Shown: in pieces, positions 16,579 through 24,912 of the stretch
Layout of the letters: every line of letters starts with the position of its first letter
How positions within the stretch are numbered: position 1 is the stretch's first letter
Assembly: GCF_005404945.1 (NCBI RefSeq)
Contig: NZ_BJDG01000006.1
Span: 79,733-143,732 of the forward strand
Length of the DNA stretch: 64,000 bases
Reading direction: 5' to 3'
Source of the DNA: Lactiplantibacillus pingfangensis
Lineage (GTDB): Bacteria; Bacillota; Bacilli; Lactobacillales; Lactobacillaceae
Notes under the pieces: generated by a model
What the model was told of the DNA's origin: nothing
Seen by the model: the letters and a program-made list of their open reading frames with translations, nothing else
Database searches by the model: none
Program-made: the position numbers and the translations under genes

Positions 16579-17127
16579 TTAACGTTTCAATTTATCCCAA
16601 ATCACGACTTCACCAGTTGCGAGTGATTTAGGCACATCAATAATCCGTTGATTGGCGCTCCCACGAAATTGCAGCGTCAAATCTTTCTGTTCTTCCAAAA
16701 AGCGGCCATCCACTAAAATATCAATTAGTGATAATAATTTCAACTTGTCATCAGAATCCTGTTGTAATTCATCCCAGCTATACCCTGACCAAGACCAGAT
16801 ATCCTTAGTATGACCAAATTCTGCTCTGATTCGTTCACAAATCCGAATCGCAACTTGGGTATTCAAAAATGGTTCACCACCAAGCAACGTCAGGCCTTGC
16901 ACGTAATCCTGACTCAAATCGGTCATAATCTGATCTTCTAAATCTTGCGTATAGGGCTGCCCATAATGGAAATTCTGAGCGGCGACATTGTAGCAGCCAG
17001 GGCAATGAAACGGGCAGCCACTGAGATATAGACTGCAGCGGACGCCTTCCCCATCAACAAAGTTAAACGCCTTGTAGTCAGCGACGTATTGTTCACTTAA
17101 GTCCTCTGCCAGCCATTCTTTGGGCAT
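16579..17127 (-). CDS. nrdG: Anaerobic ribonucleotide reductase activating enzyme
   Basis: Radical SAM enzyme that installs the glycyl radical on NrdD. The cluster motif CPFHCPGC (in LYLSGCPFHCPGCYNVAA) and the LGGEPF motif are intact. The start is uncertain: ATG at 17127 (MPKEWLAEDL) has AAAGGA about 11 nt upstream; ATG at 17160 is further upstream and lacks a site. Either start overlaps the end of nrdD, consistent with translational coupling. Confidence 0.94.
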   Translation of the reverse strand: MPKEWLAEDLSEQYVADYKAFNFVDGEGVRCSLYLSGCPFHCPGCYNVAAQNFHYGQPYTQDLEDQIMTDLSQDYVQGLTLLGGEPFLNTQVAIRICERIRAEFGHTKDIWSWSGYSWDELQQDSDDKLKLLSLIDILVDGRFLEEQKDLTLQFRGSANQRIIDVPKSLATGEVVIWDKLKR

Positions 17128-19315
17128 CGGATTGTTTGGTCCTTTCATAGCGCGCGGCATTTTTAATCATCTCCGGAGACATATTTTTTTGACGTGACGC
17201 AATTTCCACATGGCGGCCATGGACCATCGGCCGTTGTTGTGGATTTCCTAAATAACCACAGGTCCGTTTAACAACATCGCAATATTTCGGATCGTGGTTG
17301 CCACATTGTGGACAAACAAAGCCACGCGCGGTTGCCTTAAATTCACCTTTGAAGCCACACTTGAAACATTGGTCGATGGCCGTATTTGTCCCTAAATAAC
17401 CGACATGATCGTAGGCCCAGTCCCAAACTGCTTCCAAGGCCTTGGGATTCTGGGTTAAGTTTGGATATTCACAGTAGTGGATAAACCCACCCGATGCATA
17501 CTGTGGAAAACGTTCTTCCATCGTTAATTTTTCAAATGGTGTTGGATGTTTCCGGACATCAAAGTGGAAACTGTTCGTATAATATTCTTTGTCAGTAATA
17601 TCTGGAATCCGACCAAATTTTTCAATATCGTCGCGACAGAACGTATCAGTCAACGATTCAGCTGGTGTGGAATAGAGGCTATAATGGTAGCCACTCTCGG
17701 CTGCCCACGCCGCACACTTATCCCGCAACGTCTTAACAACCGTTTCAGCGAAATCAAGTGCTTCAGCATCATGTTCCCAGTTTGGACCAAAGAACGTCGT
17801 GCAGACTTCGTAAATCCCAATATAGCCAAGTGAAATCGTCGCCCGCTGATTTTTGAACAACTCGTCAACATTGCCACCAGCTGGTAGTCGTTTGCCAAAG
17901 GCGCCATACATATAAAGCAAGGGCGCATTTTCTGGTTGTGCTTCCTTAGTTCGTTCAATGCGGTAAGCAAGTGCTTGGTGACAAGTCGCCATCCGTTCCT
18001 CGAAAATTTCCCAGAATAGCTTGCGATCGCCGTGGGCCGACAAAGCGATCCGCGGTAAATTGACAGTCACAACCCCCAAATTCATGCGGCCAGAATTGAC
18101 TTCAACGCCATTATCGTCACGCCAGCCTTGTAAGAAGGAACGACAACCCATCGGCGTTTTAAAACTACCCGTGAGTGCCTTGATTTTATCGTACATTAAA
18201 AGATCCGGGTACATCCGCTTGGTTGAGCAGTCGATGGCTAATTCTTTAATATCATAATTGGGATCATCTGGCGCTAAGTTTAGACCACGTTTGATCGTGA
18301 AAATTAACTTTGGAAAAATCGCTGTCCGTCGTTCTTTACCTAAGCCTTTTATGCGAATCTGTAAAATTGCCCGCTGGATTTCACGTTCAATCCAACTCGT
18401 TCCTAAGCCAAAGTTAACCGTCGTAAATGGTGTTTGACCTTGAGATGAATACAAGGTATTGATTTCATATTCCAACGCTTGCATGGCATCATAAATATCT
18501 TTTTTTGTCTTAGTCTTGGCGTAAGCCTTACGTTTATCGGCTGCGACCCACTTTTCAGCATCTGCCAAATGTTTTTGATAATTAATCTCAGCATATGGTG
18601 CCAATAATTGGTCCACCCGATTAGCGGAGCAACCGCCATACTGCAATGAAGCGACATTCGCGATAATTTGCGCCATTTGTGCCGTGGCGGTCTGAATTGA
18701 CCGTGGTGAAGCCACTTCGGCGTTCCCAATTTTATAACCGTTCTTAAACATGCCATCAAAATCAATGAGGCAACAATTGGTTTCTGGGGTGACCGGTGAA
18801 TAGTCCAAGTCATGCCAATGAATATCACCGCGCAAATGCGCTTTCGCCACTAAATCAGGCAACATTTTTAAGCCAATGGCCCGACTCGCCGCCCCAGCTT
18901 CAAGATCCCGCTGGGTATTAAAAACGTTACTATCCTTATTAGCATTTTCGTGAACCACACTCGCGTCCTTATTGAATAACTTTTCAATTCGTTCACGAAC
19001 ATTGGTTGCGGCTGAAAATCGGCCTTGTTCCGCGACAAAATAAGCTTGATACCGATCCGCGGCGTCAGTTTCAGCCAAATCAATTAAAATTTGGCGCAAT
19101 GCTGGCCGCAATTCACGTGTTTCAATCACGGTCGTTTGTTGATAATGTTCAACTAGCGCCCGCTTGACTGCCGTTTGAGCCGCCTCATCTAACCCAAGTT
19201 GATCTAAAACAAAATTAAGTTTATATGGATGAAATTTCGTCTGTGTCCCACCACGCTTGATGACTGGCAATGGTCGCAATTGATCTAAAATTTCCGTTGT
19301 GTTTGTTGTTAACAT
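17093..19315 (-). CDS. nrdD: Class III (anaerobic) ribonucleoside-triphosphate reductase
   Basis: Makes dNTPs without oxygen using a glycyl radical and formate. An ATP-cone regulatory domain occupies roughly residues 15-105 (VIKRGGTQTKFHPYKLN). Near the C-terminus the zinc site CFKCGFKG...CPQCGNHDPKYC is followed by the glycyl radical loop RTCGYLGN. Length 740 is typical. Start is the ATG of MLTTNTTEIL with GAGG six bases upstream. It overlaps nrdG by 35 bp, and the pair lies behind a putative NrdR-box pair. Confidence 0.97.
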   Translation of the reverse strand: MLTTNTTEILDQLRPLPVIKRGGTQTKFHPYKLNFVLDQLGLDEAAQTAVKRALVEHYQQTTVIETRELRPALRQILIDLAETDAADRYQAYFVAEQGRFSAATNVRERIEKLFNKDASVVHENANKDSNVFNTQRDLEAGAASRAIGLKMLPDLVAKAHLRGDIHWHDLDYSPVTPETNCCLIDFDGMFKNGYKIGNAEVASPRSIQTATAQMAQIIANVASLQYGGCSANRVDQLLAPYAEINYQKHLADAEKWVAADKRKAYAKTKTKKDIYDAMQALEYEINTLYSSQGQTPFTTVNFGLGTSWIEREIQRAILQIRIKGLGKERRTAIFPKLIFTIKRGLNLAPDDPNYDIKELAIDCSTKRMYPDLLMYDKIKALTGSFKTPMGCRSFLQGWRDDNGVEVNSGRMNLGVVTVNLPRIALSAHGDRKLFWEIFEERMATCHQALAYRIERTKEAQPENAPLLYMYGAFGKRLPAGGNVDELFKNQRATISLGYIGIYEVCTTFFGPNWEHDAEALDFAETVVKTLRDKCAAWAAESGYHYSLYSTPAESLTDTFCRDDIEKFGRIPDITDKEYYTNSFHFDVRKHPTPFEKLTMEERFPQYASGGFIHYCEYPNLTQNPKALEAVWDWAYDHVGYLGTNTAIDQCFKCGFKGEFKATARGFVCPQCGNHDPKYCDVVKRTCGYLGNPQQRPMVHGRHVEIASRQKNMSPEMIKNAARYERTKQSDAQRMAGRGLK

Positions 19316-19359
19316 GTGCATCCTCACTTTTCCGTCACTTTGGCACAAAAGGTACAGCG

Positions 19360-19406
19360 GCACAACCAATTGTGCTACTCATCCGTTTTCGATACTATAT
19401 ATAGTA
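19360..19406. promoter_or_regulatory. Putative NrdR-box pair upstream of nrdD
   Basis: TACTATATATAGTA (19393-19406) matches the NrdR box core. GCACAACCAATTGTGC (19360-19375) is a degenerate partner. The centres are 32 bp apart, about three helical turns, the usual NrdR spacing. Confidence 0.65.
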
Positions 19407-19783
19407 GCTCATTTTTGAGGAACTGCCTATATGGTGTTATTGACTGCTTCTCAAGCAAAAAGCATAATTCGCGCGGTTTGCCATCAATATAACTCATCAA
19501 AAAATTTGTTTTATATCATTTGATTGATAGATTTGGAATAATTAATATAGGTCTTGAACGACCCTGATACGGGCCAACTACCCGCGGTTTCATTAAAATT
19601 TTCACGATGACTTTAGTCGTAACCAATCGTTCAAAATTGATTTTCAAACAATACACTCGTAAACGTTAATAATTAATTTGGTCTTAAATTATCAATCCTA
19701 AAATTAAATTTATTGCTAAAGAGACGCGTTTTGGTTTCGATTATGATAATGGTCATCTATAATAGAACTCTGAGAGAGCAAGC
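19407..19783. other. AT-rich spacer with no gene found
   Basis: About 380 bp between the nrdD promoter and a family B repeat. Several TATAAT-like hexamers occur, but I see no ORF with a ribosome site and no strong hairpin. Confidence 0.4.
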
Positions 19784-19950
19784 GTGGGACAAAAGGCGGG
19801 TTGCTACCGAGCATAGCCTAGGAAACCGGATGATTGGGGCTTGCAATCGTTCGGTTTCCGTAGCTCTGTTGCATCCGTGCCTCTTGTTCCACGTTTCGAG
19901 GATAAATATTCGGAGTTACAAACGAGTCTGGGGTTTTGTCCCAGACTCGT
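19784..19950 (+). repeat. Family B hairpin repeat, copy 2, in lipoprotein leader
   Basis: GTGGGACAA (19784) pairs with TTGTTCCAC (ending 19892), with inner pairs GGC/GCC, GAGC/GCTC, GGAAACCG/CGGTTTCC and GATTG/CAATC. A second hairpin ACGAGTCTGGG/CCCAGACTCGT (19922-19950) ends just before the GGAGGAG ribosome site of the next gene. Confidence 0.75.
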
Positions 19951-19965
19951 CGGAGGAGAGATTAG

Positions 19966-20463
19966 ATGAAAAAAATACGGGGCGTCTTGGGCTTGGTACT
20001 AATCCTGAGTATTGGATTAGCCGGGTGCCAGTCAACGGCCACCGGGGATGACAGTGCCAACCAGCAAATTAGTTCGGCAGCCCCGACCGTGACCGCTGTT
20101 AGTAAGGTCCATTCGACCGACTATTTGGGCCGTTGGGTCAGTCAGTCTGAACAATTAGTTTTATATTTAAATGCTAATCAACAGTTAGCCTTATTTCAAT
20201 CGGGACACGCAACAATTAAAGGCAACTTCAACTTAAAATTAGTCAACAATAGTCGCGCCACAATTACCCAACTAGACTTGGGTACGGCGACCTTAACTTT
20301 GAATGATGCCAATGACATGACGTTGAAAACAAGTCAACAAACGACTCAACTCAACAAAGACACCGGCTGGAGTCCTAAACACAGTGATATGCCAACGACT
20401 ACCGCAGCTGCCTTAAAGGGCGCTTCCCTCACTTCAGGGACGCCATTAAAACCAGATTATTAA
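19966..20463 (+). CDS. Small putative lipoprotein
   Basis: A 165-residue exported protein. Positively charged start MKKIRG, hydrophobic stretch, and lipobox LAGC at about residues 18-21, so it should be lipid-anchored outside the membrane. The mature part is threonine/glutamine-rich, begins with a flexible linker and contains YLGRWVSQSEQLVLYLNAN, resembling small beta-sheet lipoproteins of lactobacilli without known function. GGAGGAG precedes the ATG. Its leader carries the family B repeat. Confidence 0.85.
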   Translation: MKKIRGVLGLVLILSIGLAGCQSTATGDDSANQQISSAAPTVTAVSKVHSTDYLGRWVSQSEQLVLYLNANQQLALFQSGHATIKGNFNLKLVNNSRATITQLDLGTATLTLNDANDMTLKTSQQTTQLNKDTGWSPKHSDMPTTTAAALKGASLTSGTPLKPDY

Positions 20464-20477
20464 TCTACAGAAGACCA

Positions 20478-20524
20478 TTAAAGGACAACACTTAGTGCAA
20501 GTTGCACTAAACGTTGTCCTTTTA
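20478..20524. terminator. Bidirectional terminator
   Basis: TTAAAGGACAAC...GTTGTCCTTTTAA encloses a second perfect stem TTAGTGCAA/TTGCACTAA. It separates the convergent lipoprotein and M20 peptidase genes. Confidence 0.92.
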
Positions 20525-20555
20525 ATTTGGCTAAACTATCAATCATGTGTTTCGT

Positions 20556-21701
20556 TTATTTCAAATAATCAACAAACAATTCTTCATATAAGTTAATGAA
20601 GTCAAGATACATCTGCTTATCAATACTTTCATTGACCTGATGCGGGGTGTCATTACCGGGACCAAACATGATAAATGGAAAATCACTCGGCTTCCCTTTC
20701 AACAAATTCGAGGCATCCGTCACCGCTGGAATAGCTACCTTCGGAATTGGTTGTCCGGCAAAGCTTTCGCCAATCTTAGCTGCCAGATTACTTAACTTAG
20801 TGTCCTTGGGCGACTGCACTGGATTTTGTGACATGAAGACTGACATGTCTAGCTTAGCGCCTTTCGCATTCTGTTCATCAACGAGCTTTTGTAGCGTTTC
20901 AATCGCAGCCACATTATCATATTCAGGAATTGACCGAATATTCATTTCAGTTTTCGCCTGAGCGGGAATCGAATTGACCTGATTGCCACCTTGTAAAATT
21001 GTGGCGTTAAACACTAAATCACCAAGTAAGGCATTGTGCCGGTCACTTTCACGAAAATCATGGTTAGCTTGATTGAGTAATTCAATCAGTGGATCAAGCG
21101 CATTATAGCCCTGTTCTGGCATTGAACTGTGCGCGGCCTTCCCAGTCGACTTAATGCGAACATCAATCGACCCCTTATGTGCAAACGCAATGTTATACCC
21201 CGACGGCTCACCGATCAGCAAAGCGTCGACGTCTTTCATGGTCCCAGCGGTATGAAACTGTTGCGACCCAGTCTCGCCAATTTCTTCAGCCACGGTTGCC
21301 ATCAATCGAATCCGGCCATGGGTCAGCGTCTTGGCAGCCTTGATTTCAATCATCGCAATTGCCATTGCCGCTAAGCCAGACTTCATATCGGTTGCACCAC
21401 GACCATACAACTTGCCCGCTTTCTCTGTCAGGACAAATGGGTCAGTGTCCCACTGCTCAAGATCCCCCGGCGTCACAACATCCATGTGTCCAGAAATCCC
21501 TAAAACTGGCCCGTTTGTTCCAATTTCGGCCACCAGATTACTCCGTGTCGCGCTTAGTGGCATCAACGTTGCCTTAATCCCGTGATCCGCGAACAATCGC
21601 TGCAAATATTGAGCGACTTCAATTTCATGATCATTAACCGATTTGATTTTAACTAAATCGGCAAAAATTTGAATTTTTTCGGCTTCACTAAATACTGACA
21701 T
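20556..21701 (-). CDS. M20-family deacylase/peptidase (ArgE/DapE type)
   Basis: Zinc-dependent amidohydrolase acting in the cytoplasm. Metal-site motifs GHMDVV, GATDMKSG and EEIGETGS are all present, with the dimerisation domain between. Length 381 fits ArgE/DapE-like enzymes. Such proteins are often annotated succinyl-diaminopimelate desuccinylase, but lactobacilli are thought to use the acetyl route, so a dipeptide or N-acyl amino acid substrate is equally possible. The gene is monocistronic between terminators. Confidence 0.88.
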   Translation of the reverse strand: MSVFSEAEKIQIFADLVKIKSVNDHEIEVAQYLQRLFADHGIKATLMPLSATRSNLVAEIGTNGPVLGISGHMDVVTPGDLEQWDTDPFVLTEKAGKLYGRGATDMKSGLAAMAIAMIEIKAAKTLTHGRIRLMATVAEEIGETGSQQFHTAGTMKDVDALLIGEPSGYNIAFAHKGSIDVRIKSTGKAAHSSMPEQGYNALDPLIELLNQANHDFRESDRHNALLGDLVFNATILQGGNQVNSIPAQAKTEMNIRSIPEYDNVAAIETLQKLVDEQNAKGAKLDMSVFMSQNPVQSPKDTKLSNLAAKIGESFAGQPIPKVAIPAVTDASNLLKGKPSDFPFIMFGPGNDTPHQVNESIDKQMYLDFINLYEELFVDYLK

Positions 21702-21774
21702 TCAACCATCATCCTTTCAACATAAGTTTATCTTAACGCAGAATAACTAGTGACAGGGTCAATCAGGTTCCAAC

Positions 21775-21810
21775 AAAAAGAATCAGCGTCAGATTTAAAC
21801 GCTGATTCTT
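21775..21810 (-). terminator. Terminator, probably of the PTS IIABC gene
   Basis: AAGAATCAGCGT/ACGCTGATTCTT with 9-nt loop and TTTTT on the minus strand. It lies 300 nt past the PTS stop; modular repeat copy 3 fills the space between. Confidence 0.8.
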
Positions 21811-21832
21811 CATATTAAGAAAGTTCTAACTC

Positions 21833-22108
21833 AAGGTTGCAAGTCTCAAAAGAAACGTGAACAGAACCATATCAGCAAACAGTCGCTCCTAAACTTGACT
21901 CATGGTGAGCAACTCCGTTAGCTGTAGGTTGGGACTGATCTCATCGGTCGTGCTGGTGGCGTTAATCGGCCGTTTTTGCCGATTTTACACCACGGACGGT
22001 CCGGGACACTTGTGGTTTTGGCAAGGGTTCCGGGCGAGGACCAAGACGTGCTTGGCTTGGTCCAGTCCCACGACCGCATGTTATCAGTCCCAACCGAAAG
22101 TGGCAATC
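21833..22108 (+). repeat. Modular element copy 3: left arm + A2, no A1
   Basis: Left terminus AAGGTTGCAAG..CAAAA (21833-21851), a C-type left arm (GTGAACAGAACC ... GTCGCTCCTAAAC), the linker GTTAGCTG, module A2 (21927-22095) and GAAAGTGGCAATCTTGA running up to the PTS stop codon. The right terminus is missing. Confidence 0.8.
21927..22095 (+). ncRNA. A2 cloverleaf module, copy 2
   Basis: Outer stem GGTTGGGACTGAT/ATCAGTCCCAACC is perfect; then CGGTCGTG/CACGACCG, arm GTGG.GT..ATCGGC/GCCGAT..AC.CCAC, arm CCGG..CTTG/CAAG..CCGG, and distal arm GGACCAAG/CTTGGTCC. This is one of the best-paired copies. Confidence 0.6.
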
Positions 22109-22113
22109 TTGAC

Positions 22114-24111
22114 TTATTCTGTCACAGTTTCAAGCTTGTTTGCCTTCGCTTTGGCTTTCTTTTGACCTAACATTTTATCCGAGAAACCAAATAAGAAGAC
22201 TAAGACAGTGGAAATGAGCAAGGTCCCATAGTGTGAAATCAGATAACCATAAAAGTTGCTGCCAATTCCGACACCTGGTGTAATGAACGCTGGGAACCCA
22301 ATTAATGACCCGGATAACGCGTAGTTGTTAACTCGCAATAACCCAGTGATTAACCCACCAAAGGCACTCCCAATACTGGCCCAGATGAAGACCCGTTTAT
22401 ACTTCAAGTTGACCCCGTATAGTGCGGGTTCCGTGACCCCACAAAAGGCCGAAACCGCAGCTGCTAACGAAATTTCTTTAAGTTTCTTATCTTTAGATTT
22501 GAGGAAGACCGCTAAGACCGCCCCACCTTGTGCAACCATCGTGATCGATAAGATGGCATTTAAATAACTATGACCATTGGTGGCAATGTCGTTGATAACG
22601 ATTGGAATGAGTCCCCAATGCAACCCGAAGATGACCATCGTTTGATACAGCCCGCCGATAACAAAACCAGACAATGCGGGACTAAAGTTGTAAATCGCAA
22701 CGATTCCATCGGCCAAGCCTTTACTGATCATTGTGATAACGGGACCAACACCAACTAAGACGATCACACTCAAAATCAATGCTTCTAAGATTGGAATAAA
22801 GACGCTTCGTAGATACAGCGGCACCACTTTTTTCAAGAATTTTTCAACATAAGCCCCGAGCCAGGCTGCGACGATAATTGGAAAAACAGAGGCCGAGTAT
22901 GAGACGAGATGGGTTGGAATGCCAAAGAAGGAAATTTGCGCTGTTGCCGCTTTGCCAGCCGCCGTAATAATTTGCGGATAAATGAGTATCCCACCGACAA
23001 TCGCCATTACAATCGGATCAGAACCAAGTTTTTTGGCGGCGGTGAACCCTAGTATCACTGGTAAGAAGTAGAACGTGGCATCTCCGATGGCATTGAGTAC
23101 CATATAAGTGCCGCTAGTCGCACTTAATACCTTAAAACCAGTTAAAGCCGCCAGAATCCCTTTTAGAATCCCAGAACCAGCTAAAATTCCGATGACTGGG
23201 ATCATGGAAGCGGTCATGACGCCGATAATCCCGCTAAACCCATGTTGAATCGTGCCCCAAACGCCGTAATGTTGCTTATTAGCTGCGGCACTAGTTTCAG
23301 CAACCGCTTTTTTAGTCGCCGCATCATCACTGAACTGGGGGCCAAGTTGCGCAATCACCGCATCATAGACATCGTTAACGGCGGGACCAATCACGACTTG
23401 ATACTGGCCGCTCCCTTTGGTGACATCAATCACGCCATCTAAGTCACTGATGACTGACGTCTTCGCAATACTTTCGTCCTTCAAATAAAAACGTAAACGG
23501 GTAATACAATGAATTAAACTATTGACGTTTTCTGGCCCACCCACATTTTCAATGATGTCATTGGCAAGTTGATCATACTTGCCGTCACCAACTTTTACAC
23601 TTGGCTTAGCCGAAGACACGGTAGCGGCGACACCATCCCCGGTCACCATCGCAACCGAGTCGCCTGCCGCAACCAATTGATCAAGCTCATTTAAAAAAAG
23701 TTGATAGTTGTTAGCGGCACTATTCGTAATCACCGTCATGACGGTGGCCGGTTTACCGGCCTTTTTGATTTCGGCCAAATCCATGCTGGCCAAATCCTGA
23801 CCTGCGATGACCTTGGTTCCCATCTTAACGCGTAATTGATACGGCTTGCCACCCAACTCGACAGTATCAATCCCCAAATGTAAGAGGACTTCCATCCCGT
23901 TGATGGTCTTCAAGCCAATTGCGTGCTTAGTCGTCGCAATCATCGTCACTTCACCACTCACCGGGGCAACGATTTTACCGTCGCTTGGTTCAATGCCGAA
24001 GCCTTTACCCATTAATCCTTTTGAAAAAACTGGATCATGAATTGCACTAAGCGGCAATAACTCCCCAGCAACCGGCGCGGTCACAGTTGTTTGAACTAAC
24101 TTTGCTGCCAT
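22114..24111 (-). CDS. PTS glucose/beta-glucoside-superfamily EIIABC
   Basis: Single-chain sugar transporter of 665 residues with domain order IIA-IIB-IIC: IIA about 5-135 (VLLHLGIDTVELGG phosphohistidine), IIB about 165-245 (IHCITRLRFYLKD phosphocysteine), IIC from about 265 to 640 with ten hydrophobic stretches (FCGVTEPALYGVNLKYK). IIA in front is less common than BCA in this family. Start is the ATG of MAAKLVQ, with GGGAGGG upstream; the longer frame begins before the ribosome site. IIC resembles sucrose/trehalose/beta-glucoside permeases; substrate not assigned. A cre site lies upstream. Confidence 0.92.
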   Translation of the reverse strand: MAAKLVQTTVTAPVAGELLPLSAIHDPVFSKGLMGKGFGIEPSDGKIVAPVSGEVTMIATTKHAIGLKTINGMEVLLHLGIDTVELGGKPYQLRVKMGTKVIAGQDLASMDLAEIKKAGKPATVMTVITNSAANNYQLFLNELDQLVAAGDSVAMVTGDGVAATVSSAKPSVKVGDGKYDQLANDIIENVGGPENVNSLIHCITRLRFYLKDESIAKTSVISDLDGVIDVTKGSGQYQVVIGPAVNDVYDAVIAQLGPQFSDDAATKKAVAETSAAANKQHYGVWGTIQHGFSGIIGVMTASMIPVIGILAGSGILKGILAALTGFKVLSATSGTYMVLNAIGDATFYFLPVILGFTAAKKLGSDPIVMAIVGGILIYPQIITAAGKAATAQISFFGIPTHLVSYSASVFPIIVAAWLGAYVEKFLKKVVPLYLRSVFIPILEALILSVIVLVGVGPVITMISKGLADGIVAIYNFSPALSGFVIGGLYQTMVIFGLHWGLIPIVINDIATNGHSYLNAILSITMVAQGGAVLAVFLKSKDKKLKEISLAAAVSAFCGVTEPALYGVNLKYKRVFIWASIGSAFGGLITGLLRVNNYALSGSLIGFPAFITPGVGIGSNFYGYLISHYGTLLISTVLVFLFGFSDKMLGQKKAKAKANKLETVTE

Positions 24112-24136
24112 TTTTTTACACCCTCCCCATTGCTTA

Positions 24137-24150
24137 TGTTGGCGCTTACA
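24137..24150. promoter_or_regulatory. cre site of the EIIABC gene
   Basis: Minus strand TGTAAGCGCCAACA fits TGWAANCGNTNWCA with one mismatch, 26 nt before the start codon. The rest of the 24151-24480 spacer is AT-rich; no gene seen. Confidence 0.7.
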
Positions 24151-24485
24151 ATTATTAGAACGAACAAACAATCAAAATTTATTCGAACTTATTTCTACAA
24201 CCATATTTTAACTGCCCACGCGACGAAAAGAAAGCAAAAACAAATTTATTTTATTAAAATAAAAATTCACACTTATGATAAACCTAAATTAACCATGGTT
24301 AAACCGCTACCTGACCCTATTTTATCGAATGACCGCAGATTCGCGACCAACAGGGACATTCTTGAATGGACGGTTAACTAACATTTAAATCGTCGGAACC
24401 CAAAACTGACCACCAAGACACTTGCGTCTAGCAACTAACGGTCGCTATAATAAGCCTATCAAGCAATCCTACTGGAGGAATTTTC

Positions 24486-24896
24486 ATGATTAAACCTGTG
24501 GTCCACGATCCTGCAATTCTGAGTCAAGTGGCGCTTCCCGCAACTAATCGAGACGCCGGCACGGTGACCGACTTGCTCGACACGTTACAAGCCAATGCCG
24601 ACAATTGTGTTGGCATAGCCGCCAATATGATTGGGGTTAACCAACAAATTATCGTCGTTCAAATGGGCCCGATTGCCGTCCCGATGCTTAATCCTAAAAT
24701 TGTCGCTCATCAAAATCCCTACCAAACTAATGAAGGTTGTCTCTCTTTAACTGGTGAACGACCAACCCAACGTTATCAGCGGATTACCGTGACCTATTTA
24801 GATCGCAACTTCAAACCACAACGACAATCGTTTGACGGCTTTATTGCCCAAATTATCCAGCACGAAGTCGACCATCTCGCCGGCATTTTAATTTAA
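24486..24896 (+). CDS. Peptide deformylase-like protein lacking the motif-1 glutamine
   Basis: Short (136 residues) member of the deformylase fold. Motif 2 EGCLSL and motif 3 QHEVDHL, which hold the metal, are intact. Motif 1 reads VGIAANMIG where active enzymes have GLAAxQ, so the conserved glutamine is methionine. The protein is shorter than usual deformylases (about 165-190). Activity on formyl-methionine is doubtful; such paralogues occur beside a normal def elsewhere in lactobacilli. Ribosome site GGAGG. The apbE gene follows after 16 bp. Confidence 0.85.
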   Translation: MIKPVVHDPAILSQVALPATNRDAGTVTDLLDTLQANADNCVGIAANMIGVNQQIIVVQMGPIAVPMLNPKIVAHQNPYQTNEGCLSLTGERPTQRYQRITVTYLDRNFKPQRQSFDGFIAQIIQHEVDHLAGILI

Positions 24897-24912
24897 CTTA
24901 GGACTGATATTA

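Noticed and set aside
17650..18828. Long antisense and out-of-frame ORFs within nrdD
   Set aside because: Shadows of a clear nrdD gene; no ribosome sites, no family features.
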